From positions 1-47,153 of the forward strand of contig JAYRRR010000004.1 in assembly GCA_041910015.1 (NCBI GenBank): a DNA stretch of 47,153 nucleotides, written 5' to 3'. Under the pieces are notes generated by a model, which saw nothing but the letters and a program-made list of their open reading frames with translations, did no database searches and had not been told where the DNA came from. The DNA comes from RPQJ01 sp041910015 (GTDB lineage: Bacteria; Pseudomonadota; Gammaproteobacteria; Steroidobacterales; Steroidobacteraceae). A program made the translations under genes and the position numbers. Below, in pieces: positions 8,176 through 16,416 of the stretch; the stretch's first letter is position 1, and each line of letters opens with the position of its first letter.

Positions 8176-9168
8176 CTATCGCGCCGGGGGCATCAGCAAC
8201 CCGGCGCCGAACGCGTAGGGGGTACTCCCTGCCATCAGGCAGGGCTCATGCAGCTGCCCCGAGCGGAGCAGTCGATCCAGCCCGATCAGCAGATCGGCAG
8301 ACCCGACGTGCCCGGTCTCGTGACCGGTCACCAGGAAGTTCTCGATCGGAATTCCGATGACACGCGCGATCATCTCGAGGAACAGCGCGGCCGTCTGATT
8401 GCAGATCACGCGGTTCGGTGCGATGCCGAAGCGCTCGCGCAGGTTTCGTGCGCTGCTCGCGTACCCTTGCGCATAGCGCTCGCGAATGTCGACGCGGGAC
8501 GTTGCCATGAAGAGGCGCTCGGCGGGATTGGTTCCAGGCGGCGCAACGGGGTGGCGGGTGCCTCCGTACTTGACCAGCACGGCCCCGTTCAGGTCGCTCT
8601 GGGTGGTGAACTCGGCGCCACGAAAATCCGCTCGCGACCGATGCGCGGTGTCCATCGCCACGACGCAGGCACCGGCACCGTCGCCATGCGCCCACAGACC
8701 CATGCTCGCGACCGACGAGTGATCGACCGTATACGACCAGCGCTCGGCCGTCACGATCGCGGCAACGCCACCGCCGTGAATGGCGAGCCATCCCTGGGCC
8801 ATGTCCAGTGCCGAGAGCGCACCGAGGCAGCCTATCGTGATGTCGAGACCGAGACAGTGCCCCGCCGCGCCATGACTGCGCATGATCTCCGTCGCGACGG
8901 AATAGGACGGCAGGTAATCCCGGGAGATGCCGCCGAAGATCACCAGCCTGAGCGTCTCGGGTTCCACGCCTGCGGCCGCCAGCGCCGCGCCGAGCGCCGC
9001 GGCCCCCATGCTGCCTGGATGGTCGTCCTCCCGCGCGTGGCAGACGTTGGTCCAGCCCTGATAGTTGCCCACCTCGGCGCCCGCCATGCGCGCCACCTCA
9101 CGCACCGGCCTCGCGGGTGGCAGGTAGACGCCCGTGCCGAGGATCGACAGCGCCGTTGTCATGCTCAT
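8176..9168 (-). CDS. KAS III-like thiolase-fold protein with exchanged catalytic His/Asn
   Basis: A 330-residue protein of the beta-ketoacyl-ACP synthase III (FabH/OleA) superfamily. The N-terminal I-L-G-T-G-V-Y-L-P matches FabH, and the nucleophile elbow L-D-I-T-I-G-C-L-G-A-L-S-A-L gives Cys114. The residue equivalent to FabH His244 (in H-Q-A-N) is Asn257 in I-C-N-Q-T-A, and the one equivalent to Asn274 (in G-N-T-S) is His287 in G-H-V-G-S-A. Spacing between the two is 30 residues in both proteins. The catalytic His and Asn thus appear swapped. Its ATG overlaps the stop of the selenoprotein gene (ATGA), so the two are translationally coupled. It probably handles an acyl or thioester substrate linked to the UGSC selenoprotein; the reaction is unknown. 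Confidence 0.93.
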   Translation of the reverse strand: MSMTTALSILGTGVYLPPARPVREVARMAGAEVGNYQGWTNVCHAREDDHPGSMGAAALGAALAAAGVEPETLRLVIFGGISRDYLPSYSVATEIMRSHGAAGHCLGLDITIGCLGALSALDMAQGWLAIHGGGVAAIVTAERWSYTVDHSSVASMGLWAHGDGAGACVVAMDTAHRSRADFRGAEFTTQSDLNGAVLVKYGGTRHPVAPPGTNPAERLFMATSRVDIRERYAQGYASSARNLRERFGIAPNRVICNQTAALFLEMIARVIGIPIENFLVTGHETGHVGSADLLIGLDRLLRSGQLHEPCLMAGSTPYAFGAGLLMPPAR

Positions 9169-9752
9169 GGCTCCTGGTCGTCAAGCAGCCGTTCGACAGC
9201 GTCGGCGATCTGAATCGCGCGCTGCCGGAGGACATCCCGAGCGACCATCTGTGTAGGGTGGTCGATGACGATGGCGGGCAGCGGCCTGTCGGCCGGCTGA
9301 TAGGCCATGGCTCGCTCGACCTGATCCCGGAAAGGAACGGTCAGCACCGCGAATCCGGCGACACCGGCCCGCTGCAACGCGATGGAGTCGAGCGAACTGC
9401 TCGACGAACAGCTGCCTCAGTCGGAGACACCGCAGAGCACGAGGCCCGGCTCGGCTGCCAGCCGGGCCAGCAGCGCTCCCGGCATCGGCACGCCCGCGTC
9501 GCCCTTGAACAGGATTTCCTCGCTGACCTCGATGCCCCGCTCGCGCAGGATGTCCTGTGCCATCGTCAGAATGGCGGTGGAGTTCGGCTTGCCGTGATCG
9601 ACGAAGGTGACGCGCCGCACTTTCGGTTTGAGAGTGATCGATATCGGGTCGGGCTCGGGCCGCGGTATCGGGTTCACGAGCAACTCGCAGCTCACGTCGC
9701 CGCAACTGGCGAGTTGCCGGGCCGGAATCGATTCGCTGATCTTCTGGCTCAT
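9165..9752 (-). CDS. UGSC-family selenoprotein (in-frame TGA at 9417-9419 = Sec112)
   Basis: Read through one TGA, this is a 195-residue protein. Residues 1-111 (from the ATG at 9752) run up to G-V-S-D. The TGA at 9417-9419 then gives Sec112 in U-G-S-C, followed by S-S-S-S-S-L-D and 70 further residues ending D-D-Q-E-P at a TGA (9165-9167). U-G-S-C is the defining motif of the UGSC (seleno)protein family, whose function is unknown; many relatives have Cys in place of Sec. Other family-like features are V-D-H-G-K-P-N-S at 51-58 and I-D-H-P near the C-terminus. The frame shows coding character on both sides of the TGA, a SECIS-like hairpin follows, and selA, selB, selC and selD surround it. Ordinary gene finding would give two fragments. 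Confidence 0.95.
9387..9405 (-). promoter_or_regulatory. bacterial SECIS element of the UGSC gene
   Basis: Starting 12 nt after the Sec UGA, the mRNA reads GTCGAGC-AGTTC-GCTCGAC, a perfect 7-bp stem with a 5-nt loop. The loop A-G-U-U-C resembles the A-G-G-U-C-U loop of the E. coli fdhF SECIS, including the G-U needed by SelB, and its apex is about 20 nt downstream of the UGA, inside the usual bacterial window. The stem encodes the serine-rich stretch after U-G-S-C, explaining the run of Ser codons. Confidence 0.85.
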
Positions 9753-9794
9753 GCTCCGCTCCGATGCGCCACCGCCTGGACGACGAAGCCGATT

Positions 9795-10805
9795 CTACGC
9801 GATCGGCCTGCAGATCAGGTGCTGGCCGCCGACCCACCGCGGCACGACGGCGGAAAACCGGCCGCCGGCCGCCCCGCACTCGATGAACGAGAGCTGGTCA
9901 GGGTCCCGGAGCGGCGAACGCAGTGTGCCCCATTCGACTCCGGCGTACTCGATCGGCGACTCGGCGATGCGACCCACGCCGCGCAGTTCGTCGGTGGAAC
10001 GCCGCGCCTGTTCGTAGATGAACTGCCTGGCCTGGTCGCGGCTGAATTCCCGGGAGACGAGTTCCATGTGATCGGGTGCGATGGCGACGACGAATCCCCC
10101 GGAACGGTAGTACCAGGCCGTCTGGCCGTAATGCCCCATGCAGTCCGCGATCGTGCGCAGGATCGCTTCGCCGGTGCTGGCGTAGTGATTGTTGCAGGAG
10201 TTCGGTCCCTCGGTCGCGACGACCGACACCGCTGAAGCCTCGGCCGGCACGCCGAACTGCGTATGGAACGGACCCCAGGCGGTGGTCGGATGCTCGGCGA
10301 TGCAGAACGAGATCCGCCCCGGGTGTCCGATCGTGCCGTGGGAGCGCAGTACGCCGCCGCCCTTGCCGCAGAAGTAGCGCAACATCTGCGCGAAGCGGCC
10401 GACCGTTGCATTCGCGCGGTTGTTGGCGCCGAAGGCATTGGCCTCGTGCTCGAAGCCGAGCCGTTCGACGACCGGGCCACTCACGATGACGAGGACGCTG
10501 GCCCCGCCGGTCGTCACTTCGACGCCGCTGACGTTGAACAGCGGATCGAGGATCGCCGCCGTCAGGGCCCGCAGCAGCGATCCGTACTCCGTCCGGCAGC
10601 CAGCCATCACGGCGGTTGCCGCCACCTGCTCGGCGCGCACCTTGATTTTCTGCTCCGGGATCTCCCCGACGACCCGCGACGCCTCCCAGCCCATGGCCGC
10701 CAGCATCGCGTCGACGAGACTGCCGTACGGAGGTATGACTGGCAGGCCGTCGCTCCAGCCATGCTCCATGCAGTTCTCGATGTCCTTGAGAACCTCGTAA
10801 CTCAT
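9795..10805 (-). CDS. conserved protein of unknown function, W-S-D-G-L-P-V type, partner of the UGSC selenoprotein
   Basis: A 336-residue protein that I cannot assign a function. It begins with G-W-S-D-G-L-P-V-I-P-P at about 16-26. Later come A-V-M-A-G-C-R-T-E-Y, G-A-N-N-R-A-N-A-T-V-G-R, S-H-G-T-I-G-H-P-G-R-I-S-F-C, T-E-G-P-N-S-C-N-N-H-Y-A and a C-terminal V-P-R-W-V-G-G. It has several Cys and His residues but no signal peptide or membrane segment, so it looks cytosolic. From memory, proteins with this N-terminal motif accompany or are fused to UGSC proteins; this needs a search. It lies 42 nt upstream of the selenoprotein gene and 46 nt downstream of selB on the same strand. A GGTGGAG lies upstream of its ATG. 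Confidence 0.85.
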   Translation of the reverse strand: MSYEVLKDIENCMEHGWSDGLPVIPPYGSLVDAMLAAMGWEASRVVGEIPEQKIKVRAEQVAATAVMAGCRTEYGSLLRALTAAILDPLFNVSGVEVTTGGASVLVIVSGPVVERLGFEHEANAFGANNRANATVGRFAQMLRYFCGKGGGVLRSHGTIGHPGRISFCIAEHPTTAWGPFHTQFGVPAEASAVSVVATEGPNSCNNHYASTGEAILRTIADCMGHYGQTAWYYRSGGFVVAIAPDHMELVSREFSRDQARQFIYEQARRSTDELRGVGRIAESPIEYAGVEWGTLRSPLRDPDQLSFIECGAAGGRFSAVVPRWVGGQHLICRPIA

Positions 10806-10851
10806 GCGGCCGACGTCTCCACCTGAGCAGGAATGCGACCTGCGCTGACGG

Positions 10852-12831
10852 TCACTGCGCGCGCGGCGTACCCCGCACGACGAAAAGCCGCTCCGGCAAG
10901 CCTCTGTCGATCACCGTGCGACCATTTCCGCTGCGCCTCGTGAACCGGACAGAGTCGAAATGTTCCAGCACTTCGATGGTGAGATCCCGGCCCAGGCCAA
11001 GCTGCGCCTTGGCCTCGACGACGGAGAAGGTCCCACGACGCTCCGCAAGCGCGTTGATTTCAGCGGCCATCGATCTGAGTGTATCAGGCAGCACGACGCG
11101 GCGAGTCCCGAGCCGATGCACCAGTCCCACCCTGAGGGCGCTGCCGATCACGGCCGTGCTCAGCTTGCTGCCCAAGGCCAGATCCCGATCTATTTCCGCG
11201 ATCGACGGAATGCGGAATCCGGCCTGCGCCAGCAGGTCCCTGAGCCGCATCCAGGCGTCCTGCAACCCGGGACTCGCAGTGGATCGGTGTTCCCGGCACA
11301 TCGCCCGCCCGCCGACGAGCACCAGCATCCCTTCCCGCACCAGGACGTCCAGGACCGCCGCGTACAGCGACCGGGAAACCGCTCCACCCAATGACCGGAA
11401 CAACGTATCGAGCTGAATCCCCGCGTCTGCCGGGTGGTTCCCATGCCACTGCCGGACCGTCCTGTACAGTTTCGCCTTCGTCTCGTCGAGCCGGTCCCGC
11501 GGCAGCAGCCAGTCACCGGCGTTCGACCGCAGACGCACGGTCCGCTGCGTCAGCGACGGACTCGCGGCCAACGCATCCGCCTCGTCGTCGCGCAGGTTGA
11601 GGGACTGCCTGAGTTCGCCGAAGTCGACGAACTGCGAGTGCCGCAGCAGCAGGCCCTCGAGGATCCTGCCCGGGCTGTCGAGCGCCATCGCTTCGAGGTA
11701 CTGGAGGCGCTGCGCACGCGTCTTGCGCCGTTGCGGCGCGTTCGGGCCCAGCACCGTCCCACCGCCGATGATCGCGGACTCGCCGTCATCCTGGAGCAGG
11801 AAGCGGTCACCCCAGCTCACCTGCAGCTCGCGCTCGAGAATGAACTGCACCAGACGGTCGCGGGCCGCTGGCGCCGCGTCATCGGGGCGGCATTGCGCCG
11901 CGAAGCCTTCATCGAGGAAGAATGCCCTGGCACGCAGACGTGCGGCGCCGAGGTACACCTTCACCGTCTGCAGGTGCCGCAGAGGCTGCGGAACACCGTC
12001 GAAAAGTGCCACGCGAGCATCGAAGCGCGGGCCCGGCGTCGTACTGCCTGGCGCGACGAGCCAGTCGCCGCGCGCGATGTCCTGCCAGTGAACGTTGCCG
12101 ACGAGGTTCAACGCGCAGCGCTGGCCGGCGCCGCCGGACGAGGCAGGTTCACCTTGCACGTGGAGGCGGCGTACCCGAACCCGGCTGCCCACCCTGGGCG
12201 ACCGGGACGTCAGCAACTGCAGGCTGTCGCCAGCCGTGACGCACCCGGCGGCGGCGGTACCGGTGACGACCAGCCCTGGCCCATTCAGCACGAAAGCGCG
12301 ATCGATGGACAGCCGAAACCGGCCGCGCGTCGCGCGCTGCCCGCAACGCGCCGCCGCTTCATCCAGGACGGCGAGCAGTTCGAGTTTCCCCTCGCCGGTC
12401 AGGCTGGAGACCGTGAGGATCCTGCTGCCTGGCAACAGGGTCTCGATCGCATCGCGTACCGCGTGAGTGCGGACCGCGTCCGCGCAGTCAATCTTCGTGA
12501 TGACGCCAATGTAATCAGCGACGCCGAGGAGCCGCATGACCCGAAGATGCTCCAGCGTCTGGGGCATGATCCCTTCGTTGGCGTCGACCACGAGCATGCC
12601 GGCATCGATGCCGCTGATACAGGCGATCATGTTGTTGAGGAAGCGTCGATGTCCGGGCACGTCGACGAACCCGATCGAGTGACCCTCGTCGGACCGGCGG
12701 TACGCAAAGCCAGAGGTGATCGACATGCCGCGACGCCGTTCCTCCTCGAGCCGGTCGGTATCGACGCCGGTGAGGAGCCTGACGAGCGAAGTCTTGCCAT
12801 GATCCACATGGCCAGCGATCGCGATGATCAT
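10852..12831 (-). CDS. selB: selenocysteine-specific elongation factor SelB
   Basis: A 659-residue GTPase that carries Sec-tRNA(Sec) to ribosomes stalled at a UGA with a SECIS hairpin. The G1 motif G-H-V-D-H-G-K-T is at 7-14, G3 F-V-D-V-P-G-H at about 54-60, and G4 T-K-I-D at about 112. EF-Tu-like beta-barrel domains with G-P-G-L-V-V-T-G-T follow. The C-terminal third holds the winged-helix domains that bind SECIS RNA, the last with F-S-V-V-E-A-K-A-Q-L-G-L-G-R and V-L-E-H-F-D. Length is slightly above E. coli SelB (614). It is the first gene of a four-gene minus-strand unit with the unknown partner, the selenoprotein and the thiolase-fold gene. The stop codon is TGA. Confidence 0.98.
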   Translation of the reverse strand: MIIAIAGHVDHGKTSLVRLLTGVDTDRLEEERRRGMSITSGFAYRRSDEGHSIGFVDVPGHRRFLNNMIACISGIDAGMLVVDANEGIMPQTLEHLRVMRLLGVADYIGVITKIDCADAVRTHAVRDAIETLLPGSRILTVSSLTGEGKLELLAVLDEAAARCGQRATRGRFRLSIDRAFVLNGPGLVVTGTAAAGCVTAGDSLQLLTSRSPRVGSRVRVRRLHVQGEPASSGGAGQRCALNLVGNVHWQDIARGDWLVAPGSTTPGPRFDARVALFDGVPQPLRHLQTVKVYLGAARLRARAFFLDEGFAAQCRPDDAAPAARDRLVQFILERELQVSWGDRFLLQDDGESAIIGGGTVLGPNAPQRRKTRAQRLQYLEAMALDSPGRILEGLLLRHSQFVDFGELRQSLNLRDDEADALAASPSLTQRTVRLRSNAGDWLLPRDRLDETKAKLYRTVRQWHGNHPADAGIQLDTLFRSLGGAVSRSLYAAVLDVLVREGMLVLVGGRAMCREHRSTASPGLQDAWMRLRDLLAQAGFRIPSIAEIDRDLALGSKLSTAVIGSALRVGLVHRLGTRRVVLPDTLRSMAAEINALAERRGTFSVVEAKAQLGLGRDLTIEVLEHFDSVRFTRRSGNGRTVIDRGLPERLFVVRGTPRAQ

Positions 12832-13005
12832 CGAAACTGCGCGTTCAACTTCGGGGGCGATTGATCGCGATCCGTCGGCCGGGGCCGCCCTGCTCAGCGC
12901 CTGCGCGATGGCTGCGTCGTCGAATATGTTGTCACGAATTCATCGCGCGCGCTCCTCTGTGCATCGGCGGCAGCCTGCGTCATGGGTACGACCGAGTCGA
13001 ACGCT

Positions 13006-14346
13006 TCAGGGGTGCATGACCCAGGTGTTGTTCCGTCGGTCCGGGTCATTCACGACGTTCTGCGAATCCAGCGTCACGCTGCCCCACTCGACCTGGTTTC
13101 CCGGAAACGCCGGGATATCTCCCTTGGCCTTGGCCGTCAGCACGATCTCGGTGCCGGGAGCCAGCGCAGGGACGGTGGCTGCGCTGAAGAAATGACCGGG
13201 GGGCGGGCAACTCCCCGTGGAACCCGGCGGCAGACAGGAGCCGTTGACGCAGCACATGCCCGCGGAACACTGTTCGTTGCCGATATTGCGGCCGGACAGC
13301 CAGCCCACGCGCACACTCGTCGCCGGTGACTGTCCCGGACCGTTGTTGCGGATCCTCAGCACAGCCGTCATGTTACGGCCGAGCGCTGTCGAGCACATCA
13401 ACCCGCGGAGGCTGCGGTCTCCGGGTCTCATGTCGTAGACCGCGAGCGTTCCGGTCAGCTGCAGATCCGCTTCGGCGCGCACGGTGGGCGCGATGAACGC
13501 CGTGTTGTTGGTCTCCCGGCTCTCGCGCACGCCGTTGGCCGGATCGACACCGACGCTCATGGCGATCCGGGTGCCGTCAGAGAGCAACGGCAGCGGCCGG
13601 ACGACGAGATTGAGGCTTGCCACACTGCCCGGCGCCATCGCCAGCTCGGAGCAGTTGATCTCCTGCCCGCTCACCGGGCAACTGCGGAACGTACTCTGCT
13701 CGAGACGCACCAGGTCCACCTCACGGGGCAGGGTGATCCTGGTGCGAACATCGGTCGCCAGGCCGCTCCCGGCATTGCGCACCTGCAGTGTGTAGGTGAC
13801 ATCGCGCCCTGCCGTCACCGTGAGCGGCCCTGCCCACTGCGGGTCCAGGTCAGGTAGTGCCACGACTTCCGTGGTCAGCATGGCGATGGCGTCGGCACCG
13901 CCGGTTCCCGCGAGCGTGCCGTTGACATCGAGCCCCGCCGTGACCGTGAACTGCTGGGAGCGACCGTTCGCGACGCTCGGCGGTGCCGCGATCTGGAGCG
14001 CGATGGACGTGGCCGCGGCCGGTGCCAGCCCGCCCGCCGTACAGGTGACGAGTGCCGTGGGCGCACCGCCGCCGCCCGCGAAGGCGCAGCCGGTACCCAC
14101 GCCCGTGGCGGGAATCCCCCACGCGCTCCCCGGGAAGCCCACACGCACCTGAATGCCGCTGTAGGGAGCCCGGCCGGTGTTCCGCACCGTGACGATGTAG
14201 CCGACGATGCCACGGGCCAGCACCGGATTCGGCGTCGTCTGCTGGAGAGTGATCGTCAGCGACTGCGGGACCTGGGCGAACAGGGCGGCCGGGAACGCCG
14301 CCGTCGCGAATGCCAGGGCGAGGGTGGCGAAGGTTCTTCGGTGCAT
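13006..14346 (-). CDS. exported CARDB/DUF11-type Ig-repeat protein with a Cys-rich insert
   Basis: A 446-residue protein with a signal peptide (cleavage after L-F-A-Q), followed by repeated beta-sandwich units typical of CARDB/DUF11 adhesion domains: V-T-V-R-N-T-G-R-A-P-Y, V-T-Y-T-L-Q-V-R-N-A-G-S-G, and L-R-I-R-N-N-G-P-G-Q-S. Each has the N-x-G turn and hydrophobic strands. The last unit contains a Cys-rich stretch around residues 365-385 (E-Q-C-S-A-G-M-C-C-V-N-G-S-C-L) absent from the others. Probably secreted or on the outer surface, with structural or adhesive function. It has no obvious partner; selB starts 174 bp downstream on the same strand. Confidence 0.8.
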   Translation of the reverse strand: MHRRTFATLALAFATAAFPAALFAQVPQSLTITLQQTTPNPVLARGIVGYIVTVRNTGRAPYSGIQVRVGFPGSAWGIPATGVGTGCAFAGGGGAPTALVTCTAGGLAPAAATSIALQIAAPPSVANGRSQQFTVTAGLDVNGTLAGTGGADAIAMLTTEVVALPDLDPQWAGPLTVTAGRDVTYTLQVRNAGSGLATDVRTRITLPREVDLVRLEQSTFRSCPVSGQEINCSELAMAPGSVASLNLVVRPLPLLSDGTRIAMSVGVDPANGVRESRETNNTAFIAPTVRAEADLQLTGTLAVYDMRPGDRSLRGLMCSTALGRNMTAVLRIRNNGPGQSPATSVRVGWLSGRNIGNEQCSAGMCCVNGSCLPPGSTGSCPPPGHFFSAATVPALAPGTEIVLTAKAKGDIPAFPGNQVEWGSVTLDSQNVVNDPDRRNNTWVMHP

Positions 14347-14614
14347 GGCCGTGTCCTTGCGGGTCGCGCGTGTGCAGATCGGTGGCGGCTGTGCGTCGCC
14401 GTATCGTCACGACGAACCAAAGCGGGAGACTGGTCTATGTGAACCCGCACAACGCACCGGGCCCTCGCCGGCATCGCTCGAGGGCGATGCGACTCGCTTC
14501 GGGCCCTGCTGACCACGGACCGCGACCCCGCGTATCATCGACGCCATCGAGGTCGCGCCATGGCGGCGTGACTCACACCCGGAGTCCCCCGGGAATCCAG
14601 GAGTAGCCCCGTTG

Positions 14615-15796
14615 ATGAAGCGACTCTCACGATGGCATTACGCGCTGGCGGTCCTGGGCGCATTCGCGACGTCGCTGGCCGCGGGCGCGACTCAATCCAG
14701 GGACGAGCCACCGCCCGCACCGGCAGCCCCGGTGGCCGCGCCGGCGCCAGCCGCGCCCGCAAGGCCGGCGCTGCCGGTCGTCACGGCCGAGGGCACGGTC
14801 CAGGTGCCGGCGTTTGCGGCGCCTTTCTCCTCGTTTGCGAGCGACGAAGCCCGGCGCTCCTATCTCCACGAGCACTCGCCGGCGTTCTACGCCTCGCCCA
14901 TCGCCCGCATGCAGACGCTGCCCATCGCCGGGCAACGTGCGACGCTCGACGAGTACTACCTCGGCCCGTTGATCGCCAAGGCGCGGCAGCGCTACGCGGT
15001 GGCGATCGAGCCGCGCACGATCGGTGGCGTTTACACGGAAGTGATTACGCCAGCGGAGGGCGTCGCACGCGACAGGAGCGAACGCGTGCTCATCAACCTG
15101 CACGGCGGCGGCTTCACCATGGGAGCACGCACCAACGGGCAACTCGAGTCGATCCCGATTGCCGCGCTCGGCAAGTACCGGATTGTCGCGGTGGACTACC
15201 GCCAGGGTCCCGAGCACCGGTTTCCCGCCGCGAGCGAAGATGTCGCCGCCGTGTATCGCGAGCTCCTGAAGACCTATCGGCCGGAGCACATCGGGATCTT
15301 CGGATGCTCGGCGGGAGGGTTGCTCGCGGCACAGTCGCTGGCGTGGTTCCAGAAGGAAACGCTGCCGGCGCCAGGCGCGGTCGGGATCTTCTGTGCCTCG
15401 GCCGGCCACCTCGGCGATGGTGATTCCGGATATGCCGCACCCGCGCTCAACGGGCGGCCGGTCCCGGCGCCCGGGCAAGCGGATGCTCTCGCACACCTCG
15501 CCTATTTCCAGGGCGCCGATCCGCACGACGCGCTGGTCTCGCCGGTCGAGTCTCCGGCCGTGCTCGCGAAGTTCCCGCCAACGCTGCTCATCACGGCCAC
15601 GCGCGACATGGCGATGAGCTCGGCGCTCCACACCCATCGCCAGCTCGTGAAGGCAGGTGTCGAGGCGGACCTCCACGTCTGGGACGGGCTGCAGCATTAC
15701 TTCTTCGGCGACGTCGACCTGCCGGAATCGCGCGAGGCCTTCCAGGTGATGGTCGCTTTCTTCGACCATCACCTTGGTGGACACCCACAGCCCTGA
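14615..15796 (+). CDS. exported alpha/beta hydrolase, hormone-sensitive-lipase family esterase
   Basis: A 393-residue protein with a signal sequence and an Ala/Pro-rich linker at about 31-57. The HSL oxyanion motif H-G-G-G-F is at 163-167 and the nucleophile elbow G-C-S-A-G (Ser232) at 230-234; Asp331 in T-R-D-M-A and His361 in G-L-Q-H-Y complete the triad. It probably hydrolyses short-chain esters in the periplasm or outside the cell. The start is ATG 14615, with AGGAG about 11 nt upstream; a TTG codon directly before it belongs to no better ribosome site. Confidence 0.9.
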   Translation: MKRLSRWHYALAVLGAFATSLAAGATQSRDEPPPAPAAPVAAPAPAAPARPALPVVTAEGTVQVPAFAAPFSSFASDEARRSYLHEHSPAFYASPIARMQTLPIAGQRATLDEYYLGPLIAKARQRYAVAIEPRTIGGVYTEVITPAEGVARDRSERVLINLHGGGFTMGARTNGQLESIPIAALGKYRIVAVDYRQGPEHRFPAASEDVAAVYRELLKTYRPEHIGIFGCSAGGLLAAQSLAWFQKETLPAPGAVGIFCASAGHLGDGDSGYAAPALNGRPVPAPGQADALAHLAYFQGADPHDALVSPVESPAVLAKFPPTLLITATRDMAMSSALHTHRQLVKAGVEADLHVWDGLQHYFFGDVDLPESREAFQVMVAFFDHHLGGHPQP

Positions 15797-15832
15797 CCCC
15801 CCCGGAAGGGCGGTCCCGGGCGCAGGGGCCGG

Positions 15833-16324
15833 TTACCGCGGGCGTGGGGCCGGCACGTCGGACTCACGCGCGAGCAACTGCCAGCCGTCCGCCGTCTCGA
15901 TCCAGACATGGACGTAACGCGAGCGGACCTGAATCGACTTCCCCTCATGCCGGGCCTCGACCGCGAGGTGACCCATCGTGACGACGACGCCTTCATGCCG
16001 CAATTTCCCGAGTTCCTCGGCGGTGATCCGCTCGACCCTGGTGACGCCCGAGCGCAGGTGCTCGAGCAGCGCCGCCTTGCCGAGGACGGTCCCCTCGGAG
16101 GTCGCGTAGAGGAAGTCGTCTGCCAGCAGCGGTTCGAGTGCGCCGATGTCACCGGTGAGGGCCGACAGGAAACGCGCCTCGGCGTCCTCCGCAGTGGCCG
16201 CGAACCTCCCGGCCCGTGTCGCGGGCCCGATCTGACACGCGGCCAGTGCCGCGATCCCGAGGCTGACAATGAAGGCCCGGCCGAGCCGCAGTGTGCGACA
16301 CGCGCGTTGGCGGCCGACGACCAT
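15833..16324 (-). CDS. NTF2-like (DUF4440/SnoaL-type) lipoprotein
   Basis: A 163-residue protein from the ATG at 16324. Basic residues and a hydrophobic stretch lead to a lipobox A-L-A-A-C, so it is probably lipid-anchored. The rest matches the DUF4440 cone fold: A-R-F-L-S-A-L-T-G-D-I-G-A-L-E-P-L-L-A-D-D-F and G-K-A-A-L-L-E-H-L-R, ending with strands containing Y-V-H-V-W and W-Q-L-L-A-R-E-S. The function within this broad fold cannot be told. It converges with the esterase gene. Confidence 0.8.
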   Translation of the reverse strand: MVVGRQRACRTLRLGRAFIVSLGIAALAACQIGPATRAGRFAATAEDAEARFLSALTGDIGALEPLLADDFLYATSEGTVLGKAALLEHLRSGVTRVERITAEELGKLRHEGVVVTMGHLAVEARHEGKSIQVRSRYVHVWIETADGWQLLARESDVPAPRPR

Positions 16325-16416
16325 GCCGGTCGGGCCGCGTTCCCCCGCCGGGGGACAGGGCTGTCGTGCAATCGGGGCGCCCGAAGCCATGCGATGTCAC
16401 CCTTGATCCCGGAAAC

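Noticed and set aside
9181..9879. 232-codon minus-strand frame across the selenoprotein region
   Set aside because: Arg/Gly/Ala-rich shadow with no family; the UGSC frame explains the same DNA.
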